Origin: Rheinheimera baltica DSM 14885
GTDB taxonomy: Bacteria; Pseudomonadota; Gammaproteobacteria; Enterobacterales; Alteromonadaceae
Direction of reading: 5' to 3'
Assembly: GCF_000425345.1 (NCBI RefSeq)
Contig: NZ_AUDG01000012.1
Location: 1 to 64,000, forward strand
Length of the DNA: 64,000 bases
This document shows positions 1-6,856 of this stretch, piece after piece. The translations under genes were made by a program, and so were the position numbers. Below the pieces are notes generated by a model. The model was given only the letters and a program-made list of their open reading frames with translations, did not search any database and was not told the origin of the DNA. The stretch's first letter is position 1. Every line of letters starts with the position of its first letter.

Positions 1-137
1 AAGCGAATTATCCATGTTGACTGGTATTAAGGGCGTGTTTTACACGAGTGAATATATAACTGAAGAGCCGGATGCGGTAATTCCGCACGTCCGGATCTGT
101 GTGGGGGCGGCTCAGTAATGGGTCGTTCTACCACGAT
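1..137 (+). mobile_element. 3' end of a group II intron (domains V and VI)
   Basis: Bases 65-98 fold as a domain V hairpin: GAGCCGGATGCGG, a TAAT loop, then CCGCACGTCCGGATC, with the conserved AGC triad in the 5' arm and the usual two-base bulge near the middle. Bases 104-133 form a domain VI-like stem (GCGGCTC with GGGTCGT, several G-U pairs) with an unpaired A in TCTACC that would be the branch point. The intron should end near the AT at 136-137. The maturase/reverse transcriptase would lie upstream on the + strand, outside the window. Whether the intron is intact cannot be told from this end. One G-A mismatch in the basal stem replaces the usual G-U pair. Confidence 0.8.
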
Positions 138-261
138 TGCATTACGTTGTCTTCGGCTTTAAAAGGATAGAAAATGAGCTAGACGCCAACAGCGTTGCGA
201 AAACGGATTAACGCATCGCGTTTGCGGTTTTTGGCTTTTTAATGAGTATCCGCTTATCGCC

Positions 262-1416
262 CTAATCTGGCAGTGCTGCCAGCACTTTGCCCACCAGTTG
301 GTTTAGCTCGTCGCCATTGGCAATCCAACGCGTGACGATTAATAAGTCATTTTCCTGGTCAATATATATAACATTACGGCCCGCACCCTGAAACGTGACA
401 GCGGTTTGTGGCGCATTGGGTAGAGCTTTGCGGCCCGGGTTTAAAAACCAATTGGCAAAGCCGTATTCGGCATTGGCGCTACCGCCGGTGCGGGCCATGG
501 CTATCCAGTCTTTACTGATTAACTGCTGATCCTGCCATTTGCCATCACGTAAAAACAAATAACCAAAACGGGCTAAATCCCAGGCGTTAATAAAAATGCC
601 GCCGCCCCAGTGGCCGCCGCCGGATACTGATTGGACTTTTTTGCCATCCAGTTCAACCCAGCTGTTGTCATAGCCATACCAGCGCCAGGTTGATGAAGCG
701 CCAATCGGCTGCATAATTTGCTCGTTTAGCACTTCGGGCAGTGGCTTACGCCATACATATAGCGTTGATAACGCCAGCAGGTTTATCCGCACATCATTGT
801 ATTTATAATATGTACCCGGTGTGCGAAGCGGCCGGTTTGGCCAGTCGGCCGGGGTTTTACCCTCGGGCCGGTCTGCCCAGTCGGGTTTACCCCAGAGCGT
901 GCCTTGCCAGTCACTGGTTTGGCGTAGCAGGTGATCCCAGCGAATTTGGCTGTTGTGCTTGCCGTCATAAAGCGCTGTGCCATGCGGCATGTAAGGGCCA
1001 ACTTTGTCGTTAAGATCGCGAATTAACCCTTGCTGCCAGGCTAAACCGGTTACGGTGGTTAAAAAGCTTTTGGCGATGCTGTGTGTCATGTCCACGCTGT
1101 CGACATCACCCCAGCGCGCAATCAGTTTGCCTTTATAGACAATTAAGCCATTGGCCGCAGCGCGCACACCCATTGGGCCAATGATCTGATCATAAGGCTC
1201 GCGGGCACCAAAGGTGGTGGCCTGCACTATGGCCTGATCTTTTGCCGCCGGGTTTTCACTGGCAATGGCGTAATCTATCGCAATAGCCAGCTTTTCAGCA
1301 TCGACTTGTAGCGCCTGCGGGCTGGCCTCAGCCCAGTCGCCACGCGGCGGGTAGTAGTTTTGCGCCGCCAGCGGCAGCGCCAATAGCGCCAGTAGTAGCG
1401 GGAAAGTAAAACGCAC
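262..1416 (-). CDS. Secreted serine hydrolase, beta-lactamase class C-like fold
   Basis: 384-aa protein read from a GTG at 1416, preceded by a GGAG ribosome site; a longer reading from 1485 adds 23 residues that would precede and disrupt the signal peptide. It begins with a typical signal peptide (FPLLLALLALPLAA, cleavage before QNYY), so it should be periplasmic or secreted. The S-x-x-K motif (HSIAK, Ser about 113, Lys about 116) is the nucleophile of the serine beta-lactamase/DD-peptidase superfamily, and the later YKYNDVR and GGGHWGGGIF blocks are typical of the 6-aminohexanoate-hydrolase/EstB-like branch. Substrate unknown: ester, amide or D-peptide hydrolysis are all possible. It stands alone, divergent from the GntR gene. 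A true AmpC lactamase is unlikely because the classic KTG box is not evident. Confidence 0.8.
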   Translation of the reverse strand: MRFTFPLLLALLALPLAAQNYYPPRGDWAEASPQALQVDAEKLAIAIDYAIASENPAAKDQAIVQATTFGAREPYDQIIGPMGVRAAANGLIVYKGKLIARWGDVDSVDMTHSIAKSFLTTVTGLAWQQGLIRDLNDKVGPYMPHGTALYDGKHNSQIRWDHLLRQTSDWQGTLWGKPDWADRPEGKTPADWPNRPLRTPGTYYKYNDVRINLLALSTLYVWRKPLPEVLNEQIMQPIGASSTWRWYGYDNSWVELDGKKVQSVSGGGHWGGGIFINAWDLARFGYLFLRDGKWQDQQLISKDWIAMARTGGSANAEYGFANWFLNPGRKALPNAPQTAVTFQGAGRNVIYIDQENDLLIVTRWIANGDELNQLVGKVLAALPD

Positions 1417-1542
1417 AGTAAGCTCCGGTTGGCGAACATAACAGCTGTTATAGTGGCCGCCAGGCCAATTGCCTGCAATAGGCATGCGGCTTATTTGCGC
1501 TTAGATAACGCCGCTGTGCGATCTTTCTAATTTTTAACTTGC

Positions 1543-1585
1543 ACTGTGCATATCTGTGTATATACTGTGCATATCGAATATACAC
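1543..1585. promoter_or_regulatory. Probable operator for the GntR (YtrA-type) regulator
   Basis: A 12-bp direct repeat ACTGTGCATATC occurs at 1543-1554 and 1564-1575, exactly 21 bp apart (two helical turns). Interleaved with it is a perfect 8-bp inverted repeat, GTGTATAT at 1556-1563 and ATATACAC at 1578-1585. It lies 26-68 bp before the regulator start codon, where autoregulatory sites of YtrA-family repressors usually lie. Binding is inferred, not shown. Confidence 0.5.
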
Positions 1586-1610
1586 GGTTGGTGTGCATGC
1601 GGGATGCTTT

Positions 1611-1991
1611 ATGAGTGATGGCCTATTTCTGTCGGCAACAGACAAAAAGCCAATGTATGAACAAATTGTCGAGCAAATCACCAGCAAAGTATCACTGGGA
1701 AATTGGCCGGCCAATATGCCTTTGCCATCTATTCGTGAGCTGGCGGCACAAACTCAGGTCAGTGTGATCACAGTTAAACGTGCTTACGCCGAGCTGGAGC
1801 TGTCGGGTGTGATTGTCACGCAGCCTGGTCGTGGCTCTTTTGTGTCGGCGCAGCCGGATTTACAGCAACAGCTAAAGCAGCAGCAACTGACACAGCAACT
1901 GCAGCAGCTGGTGGAATTAGCCCGGCAACTGCAGTTGACGGACCAACAACTGTTAGCACAGTTGCAACAAAAACTGGAATCGCAGCGTTAA
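1611..1991 (+). CDS. GntR-family transcriptional regulator, YtrA subfamily
   Basis: 126-aa protein read from ATG 1611 (GGGA about 7 bases upstream). An ATG at 1539 is possible, but the added residues have no family character and run through the repeat region. Residues about 10-80 form the winged helix (YEQIVEQI, PLPSIRELAAQ, VITVKRAYAELE, GRGSFV). The short C-terminal part is a glutamine/leucine-rich helix instead of a ligand-binding domain, which defines the YtrA type that controls adjacent ABC transporters. It is the first gene of a probable operon with the ATPase (28-bp gap) and permease downstream. It likely represses its own promoter until a cell-envelope signal, such as an antibiotic or peptide, appears. 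Confidence 0.85.
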   Translation: MSDGLFLSATDKKPMYEQIVEQITSKVSLGNWPANMPLPSIRELAAQTQVSVITVKRAYAELELSGVIVTQPGRGSFVSAQPDLQQQLKQQQLTQQLQQLVELARQLQLTDQQLLAQLQQKLESQR

Positions 1992-2018
1992 CCTGCTGCG
2001 ACAACGAGGACAAACGCA

Positions 2019-2897
2019 ATGCAGCAATATGCTTTTGACATGCGCAATATCAGTATCCGCTACCCGCATTTTGCCATGGAAAATCTGAATCTTTCCCTGG
2101 CCAAAGGTCAGGTATTGGGGCTGGTTGGCGTAAATGGCGCCGGAAAATCTACCACTATCCGTATTTTAATGGGGCTGGTAAAAGCGGATGCTGGTCAGGT
2201 GGACGTACTGGGCTATCAATTGCCGGCGCAGCAGGTTCAGGCGAAATACGATATAGGTTTTGCCTCAGATGATATGCGGCTATATAAAAACCAGACATTA
2301 CAGTGGCATATGGATTTTATTCACAGTATTTTTCCGAACTTTGACCACGGCTATGCTAAAGATTTATTGCAGCGTTTTGAGCTGATTGCAGACCAGAAAA
2401 TGAAAGGCTTGTCGCATGGTCAACGGGTAAAAGCCTGTTTGTTACTGGTGCTGGCCAGACGACCCAAATTGCTGGTGTTAGATGAACCCACCACCGGGTT
2501 GGATCCAGTGGCCCGTGACGAAGTGATTACCGAGCTGGCCGATATATTGCGCGATGATGAACGCAGTGTGTTGTTCTCGTCGCACAACACCCATGACATC
2601 GAAAAACTGTCGGACCAGATTGCCTTTTTAGACAGAGGCAAATTACTGGCGCTGCAGGATAAAGAAAGCTTTGTGCAAAGTTGGGCGCGTTTTCGTTGTC
2701 AACTGCTGCCGCAGGCGCAGGAGAGTGTGCTCGGCGCGGTCAGTATCCGTCGTAGCGGCCAGCTGGCAGAGGTTATCACCGATCAATGCAGCAGTGACTT
2801 TGCCGTCGTGCTGCACCAGGCAGGTTTTAAAGTGATCGAGCAGCATCGGATGTCGCTTGAAGAAATTTTTGTCGCCAACGTCAAGCGTAACAGATAG
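2019..2897 (+). CDS. ABC transporter ATP-binding protein
   Basis: 292-aa cytoplasmic ATPase with a GAGGA ribosome site. Walker A is GVNGAGKST (about 37-45), the signature is LSHGQ (131-135), Walker B is LLVLDEPTTGLDP (D156, E157) and the switch histidine is in FSSHN (H189). The signature departs from LSGGQ, having H for the first G, as in other YtrB/EcsA-like drug and peptide exporters. The roughly 80 residues after the ATPase core form the extra C-terminal region seen in ABC-2 exporters. It is paired with the permease 11 bp downstream and should power export or membrane-lipid/peptide resistance; the substrate is unknown. Confidence 0.9.
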   Translation: MQQYAFDMRNISIRYPHFAMENLNLSLAKGQVLGLVGVNGAGKSTTIRILMGLVKADAGQVDVLGYQLPAQQVQAKYDIGFASDDMRLYKNQTLQWHMDFIHSIFPNFDHGYAKDLLQRFELIADQKMKGLSHGQRVKACLLLVLARRPKLLVLDEPTTGLDPVARDEVITELADILRDDERSVLFSSHNTHDIEKLSDQIAFLDRGKLLALQDKESFVQSWARFRCQLLPQAQESVLGAVSIRRSGQLAEVITDQCSSDFAVVLHQAGFKVIEQHRMSLEEIFVANVKRNR

Positions 2898-2908
2898 GAG
2901 CAGACAAG

Positions 2909-3595
2909 ATGCTAAATGCGCTGGATAACACCGTAATGATAAAACGTTTGATAGTAAAAGACTGGCAACTGGTGAAAAAGTCCCTGGCCGCTTATATGCT
3001 CGGTGGCGTAGTGGTCATTGGCATGATGGGGATGGCCACACCGTTGATGTTTAATAGCGGCGCCATCATGATGATCACGCTGATGATTGTCATTGGCGCC
3101 CGCTCGGCCATTGAGCTGGTGGTGAACGAAAAGAAAGATCAAACCTTAGCCTTTATGATGAGTTTGCCGGTTACGGCGCAGGATTATGCCCTGGCCAAGC
3201 TTGGCGCGAATCTGGCGCTGTATTTGGTGCCCTGGTTGCTGCTGGTATTGGGGATGCTGCTGGTAATAGTTAGCACACCGGTGACCAACGGCGTGATCCC
3301 GCTGGTGGTGCTGGTAAGCGTGTTTATTTTGTTGTCGTACTGCTGTTATCTGGCCACCGCACTACTGACTTATTCAGAAGGCTACACCGTGACGGTGATG
3401 ATAATCACTAACTTGTTACTGAACGGCTTTATTTTCTGGATCATCCGCATGCCGGCTGTGCATCTAACTCTGGAAGCGCCCACGGCCAGTTGGAATAGCA
3501 CAACGCTTGGTCTACTTGCGGCAGGTAGCGTGTTAGTGGTGGTTGTACTGATGCTGACCGCCTACTTACAAAAGCGTAAAACCAGCTTTTTATAA
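2909..3595 (+). CDS. ABC-2 type transporter permease
   Basis: 228-aa membrane protein beginning at ATG 2909 after AGGAG (8-base spacing). Six hydrophobic segments are visible, at about 30-50, 53-70, 106-127, 132-152, 158-178 and 200-222. The positively charged N-terminus (MIKRLIVKDWQLVKKS) and the ELVVNEKKDQTL loop, which would contact the ATPase, are typical of ABC-2 exporter subunits. It is the third gene of the GntR-ATPase-permease set and would form the membrane channel as a homodimer. Its stop codon is followed by a 13-bp direct repeat (CCAGCTTTTTATA at 3582-3594 and 3598-3610), which looks like a small duplication. Confidence 0.85.
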   Translation: MLNALDNTVMIKRLIVKDWQLVKKSLAAYMLGGVVVIGMMGMATPLMFNSGAIMMITLMIVIGARSAIELVVNEKKDQTLAFMMSLPVTAQDYALAKLGANLALYLVPWLLLVLGMLLVIVSTPVTNGVIPLVVLVSVFILLSYCCYLATALLTYSEGYTVTVMIITNLLLNGFIFWIIRMPAVHLTLEAPTASWNSTTLGLLAAGSVLVVVVLMLTAYLQKRKTSFL

Positions 3596-3649
3596 CCCCA
3601 GCTTTTTATACAGCCAGCCTGGTAACGGTTGCCAGAAGGAGCCAGCATT

Positions 3650-4801
3650 ATGTCGCAGGGTAGCGGTTCTACACGCCTGTTTTACCTGGATAATCTGCGT
3701 GCGCTTGCGATGCTGGCCGGCGTGCTTTTTCATGCCGCCCTGGCTTACAGCCCTATGGCGCAGCCATTTTGGCCCAGCGCCGATGTACTGAACCATCCGC
3801 TGTTTGATGTCTTCGCCTGGGCCAGCCATCTGTTTCGTATGCCGGTGTTTTTTCTGCTGGCCGGCTTTTTCGCCGCTATGCTGCTACATAAATATGGTGA
3901 GGCTGTGTTTTGGCGCAACAGGCTGCGCCGCATCGGCTTGCCCTTGTTGTTATTTTTGCCGTTGCTAACGCTGGCTATGGGGGCGGTAATACAGTTTGGC
4001 TTGTTCCATGTGCAGCACAAGCCACCGTTTTTAGCCTTTGTCCAGTCGATGCTAAGCCAGGCCGAGCCAGCCGCCATGCCGCTTAGCACCATGCATCTGT
4101 GGTTTTTATACCATTTACTGTTTTTGTATCTGCTGACCTGGTGCGGCCGCATTTTGCTTAACCGCAAGATGTTGCGCTGGTTTAGCGAACTTAAGCCAAA
4201 TGCACTAGTGCTGTTGTCAATAATGGCCTGTGTGCCTGCCTTGTATAGTGTGTCAGTGCCATTTCCGGCACCGGAATGGATTTTCCCAGCCTTATGGGCA
4301 CTGTGGTTTTATGGTGTGTTTTTTGGCTTGGGGTATGCCTGTTTCAGCATGCCGGCCTTGTTAGCCGGCTTTAGTCCGTTTCGGCATTATTATTTGCTAC
4401 TGGGCGCTGCCAGCTATGCGCTGTACTACGCGTTATTGCCGATAACCCTGACACCACAGAGCCAGCCAGAAGGTTGGCTGAAACTGGCGATCACTGTGCT
4501 GGAAAGTTGCAGTGCGGTGCTATGGACACTATGTGCCCTGCTGTATGCCAGGCGCTGGCTAGACTGGGATAGCCGCGCTCTGGCGTATTTGTCAAAGGTT
4601 AGCTTTTGGCTGTATATCGTGCATTTGCCGCTACTGCTTTTTGTGCAGTTTCTGTTGATTGATGTGCAGATGGCACTATGGGTAAAATTTGTTATCAGCT
4701 GTGGCGCTACGCTGGCACTCAGCCTGCTGGGTTTCCATATTCTGGTCGCGCCCACCGCTCTGGTCAGCATCCTGGCCGGTAACCGAACACACCAGGCGTA
4801 A
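3650..4801 (+). CDS. Acyltransferase family 3 membrane protein
   Basis: 383-aa integral membrane protein. The start at ATG 3650 follows AGAAGGAG; an ATG at 3629 lacks a site. The opening RLFYLDNLRALAML followed by FHAAL is the hallmark of the Acyl_transf_3/OpgC group, which transfers acyl or succinyl groups onto extracytoplasmic sugars. About ten transmembrane helices follow, with the conserved MPVFFLLAGFFAA segment near residue 65 and HLWFLYHLLFLYL near 150. The ABC genes end 54 bp upstream, so it may be co-transcribed with them; a link between the transporter and acylation of a surface glycan is only an inference. Substrate unknown. Confidence 0.85.
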   Translation: MSQGSGSTRLFYLDNLRALAMLAGVLFHAALAYSPMAQPFWPSADVLNHPLFDVFAWASHLFRMPVFFLLAGFFAAMLLHKYGEAVFWRNRLRRIGLPLLLFLPLLTLAMGAVIQFGLFHVQHKPPFLAFVQSMLSQAEPAAMPLSTMHLWFLYHLLFLYLLTWCGRILLNRKMLRWFSELKPNALVLLSIMACVPALYSVSVPFPAPEWIFPALWALWFYGVFFGLGYACFSMPALLAGFSPFRHYYLLLGAASYALYYALLPITLTPQSQPEGWLKLAITVLESCSAVLWTLCALLYARRWLDWDSRALAYLSKVSFWLYIVHLPLLLFVQFLLIDVQMALWVKFVISCGATLALSLLGFHILVAPTALVSILAGNRTHQA

Positions 4802-4819
4802 GCGGCGAATAACCCGGTA

Positions 4820-5956
4820 TTAGCGTGCGTCCGCTTGTGGCCACGGGTTGCTGTAAGCCGGGTTGCTGACAAATTGCTCGTCGCTCAGGCTGTGTAAAAA
4901 CGCCAGCAGCGCTTGTTTTTCTTCTGGGGTTAACTCAAAACCGCGCACAAAACCGCTTTTAGCCGGGTGTAATCTGCCATCGCTAAGCTCGCCATTGATC
5001 TCGGTTACCAGACCGCCTGCGGCATAAAAATCGACTACCTGCGCTAATGTCGCCAGACTGCCGTCATGCATGTAAGGCGCCGTTAGGGCGATGTTTCTTA
5101 GTGTTGGTGCCCGAAAGCGGCCATCGTCTGCCGGGTTAAGAGTTACTTCTGCTAATCCTCTGTCGTGCTGTAAATAGCCGCTATCTGCCAAATCTGGCCG
5201 GCTGGTATAGTACAGGCCGGTATTGTGAAATGGTCGGCGATCCAGTGGCTGGCGTTCGTGACTGGTGGCTTGAGTAAAGTTAAAGCCGCCGTGGCAGTGG
5301 TGGCATTCTAACCGCTCAGAGAAAAACAGGTTTAACCCCAGTAACTCTTGCTCATTTAGCGCATTGTCATCCTGTTGATAGGCGTAGCGGTCAAAGCGCG
5401 AATTAAACGACAGTAACTGCCGGGTAAAGCTGCTAAGCGCATCAACGACCTGACGAAACTCTGGCTTGCTGTCGCCAAAGGCGGCATTAAATAAGCCAGG
5501 GTAAGGCTGGCGTGTTAGCCGCGCTAAAATCTGTTGTTCGTGGCCAGCCGCGCCCAGTTCTGTTGGTGTGTCGCCAAATAGCGGGATCAGCAGTTGTGCT
5601 TCAATATGCTGCAAGCCATCGTGTGCCCAGGTAAGGCTGTTGTTATAAGCCACATTAACCAGTGCTAGCGCATTGCGCCGGTGCAGTTGTCCGGTACTGC
5701 CAACAGACACCGTACGAGGTTCAGCAAAAGCATGTGCTTGCTGGTGACAACTGGCACAGCTTTGCTGCTGATTGGCTGACAACGCCGTGTCGTAAAATAA
5801 ATAGCGGCCAAGCTCTGCCTTTGCCGCCGACATGGGGTTATCTGCCGGTACTACCGGCTGAGGAAAGCCTTCGGGCAGTGCCCATTGATAAGCGGGTTCA
5901 GGCTTGCTACAGCTACTTAGCAACACGGTAAGCAGCAGTGCCAAGGCATATCTCAT
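4820..5956 (-). CDS. Di-heme cytochrome c peroxidase-like enzyme of the MbnH/MauG group
   Basis: 378-aa lipoprotein: the signal peptide ends in the lipobox LLSSC, so it should be anchored in the periplasm. Two c-heme motifs are present, CASCH (about 65-70) and CHHCH (about 218-222), each within the conserved context of bacterial di-heme peroxidases (ELGRYLFYDTALS, RAPTLRNIALTAPYMHDGS). The upstream gene encodes an MbnP-like protein, and the two overlap by four bases (ATGA, 5953-5956), so translation is coupled. In the characterised pair, MbnH oxidises a tryptophan of MbnP to kynurenine. I assign it to this metallo-mystery pair rather than to detoxifying peroxidases because of the partner. It is transcribed second in the operon. 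Confidence 0.85.
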   Translation of the reverse strand: MRYALALLLTVLLSSCSKPEPAYQWALPEGFPQPVVPADNPMSAAKAELGRYLFYDTALSANQQQSCASCHQQAHAFAEPRTVSVGSTGQLHRRNALALVNVAYNNSLTWAHDGLQHIEAQLLIPLFGDTPTELGAAGHEQQILARLTRQPYPGLFNAAFGDSKPEFRQVVDALSSFTRQLLSFNSRFDRYAYQQDDNALNEQELLGLNLFFSERLECHHCHGGFNFTQATSHERQPLDRRPFHNTGLYYTSRPDLADSGYLQHDRGLAEVTLNPADDGRFRAPTLRNIALTAPYMHDGSLATLAQVVDFYAAGGLVTEINGELSDGRLHPAKSGFVRGFELTPEEKQALLAFLHSLSDEQFVSNPAYSNPWPQADAR

Positions 5957-6765
5957 TGCATGCTCCAGCCTAGTGCCTTGCCATTAATGCCTAACCTTGG
6001 CAATAAGGTTTGGCAGCTTAGCCGGTTGATGTCTGACATGCAGTGATTATCGGCCGACATATTAATGCCATGTAGCAGTGGCGCCAGGTCTAATTGCAGC
6101 GTTTGGCCACGCTGAAAGGGCAGGTTAATGCGGGCTAAATTAGGCTGTGCACAGGCTTTGCTTGGTGCACGTAGTACGCTGGCAGACTGGCAGCCCGTAG
6201 CACCCAAATGCAATGCCCATGCGTTTGCCTGTGGTGAGTTAACCTTGTCGCTAGCCTTGCCTGCCAGTTCTAAACGCAGGTATTTATAGCCTTGCTGCCA
6301 GCTCCAAAACATATCACTTTGATTCAATGGCGTCTTAGCTAACAGTGGGTCTTGGTGGTTACGCAGTTGTGGCACGCCTACAGTAAAACTTAAGCTGCCA
6401 CTGGGCAGGACGCTGGCAAATTTTAACTGCCAGTTGCCACGGCTATTTAATGCGTTACCGTCACACACGGCACCCAATAATGCAATGTTGGCTTGCTGAT
6501 AGGGCAGCGTTGGGTCGAGCAATAAAGGCGTATTGTTTACGCTAAACTCACTTAAATACAGCTGAAATTGCTGCAGCGCCCAGGGTTTGCCGGCAATGTT
6601 TAGCGTGCTATCACAGGTAAGGGCTGCACCGTTATACTGCAATTGTAGTGATAGTCCCGCTGAGCCTGACTCCGATGTTGACCCCGAAGCAGTAGTGCCA
6701 GGCTCACAGCCGGTTAGCAACGCTGGCAGCAAAACGGCTAGCAAAGAAATACTCAGTCTCAACAT
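5953..6765 (-). CDS. MbnP-family metal-binding partner protein (metallo-mystery pair)
   Basis: 270-aa predicted lipoprotein read from ATG 6765; the lipobox is LPALLTGC. The region before it is divergent promoter, so the longer reading from 6990 was not used. Family features are visible: an LQYNGAAL start of the beta-sandwich, a QLYLSEF segment, paired cysteines (LTCDS, GAVCDGN, GCQSA, KACAQ), and the block LNQSDMFWSWQQGYKYLRLE, with its tryptophans, that is diagnostic of the four-Cys MbnP group. The well-studied relative binds copper and has a Trp converted to kynurenine by its di-heme partner, which is the next gene. No methanobactin genes are present here, so a general copper or redox role is more likely. 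The ribosome site is weak. Confidence 0.85.
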   Translation of the reverse strand: MLRLSISLLAVLLPALLTGCEPGTTASGSTSESGSAGLSLQLQYNGAALTCDSTLNIAGKPWALQQFQLYLSEFSVNNTPLLLDPTLPYQQANIALLGAVCDGNALNSRGNWQLKFASVLPSGSLSFTVGVPQLRNHQDPLLAKTPLNQSDMFWSWQQGYKYLRLELAGKASDKVNSPQANAWALHLGATGCQSASVLRAPSKACAQPNLARINLPFQRGQTLQLDLAPLLHGINMSADNHCMSDINRLSCQTLLPRLGINGKALGWSMQ

Positions 6766-6856
6766 TAATAAACACTTGCATAACATATGTATGAGGCTAA
6801 CAATACCTGAAATAACAAAGTTGGTCGATATAGCAATAATACTGAAGGAGTGGCCT

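Noticed and set aside
741-1013. A 90-codon open frame on the + strand inside the serine hydrolase gene
   Set aside because: It lies antisense to a well-supported gene, has no ribosome site and its composition is that of the complementary strand.
4820-5956. An ordinary hydrogen peroxide-detoxifying cytochrome c peroxidase
   Set aside because: The lipoprotein signal and the coupled MbnP-type partner gene argue for the MbnH type.
6587-6856. A longer N-terminus for the choice-of-anchor B protein
   Set aside because: It would run antisense through the MbnP gene, and a signal peptide begins exactly after the GTG at 6857, which has a good ribosome site.
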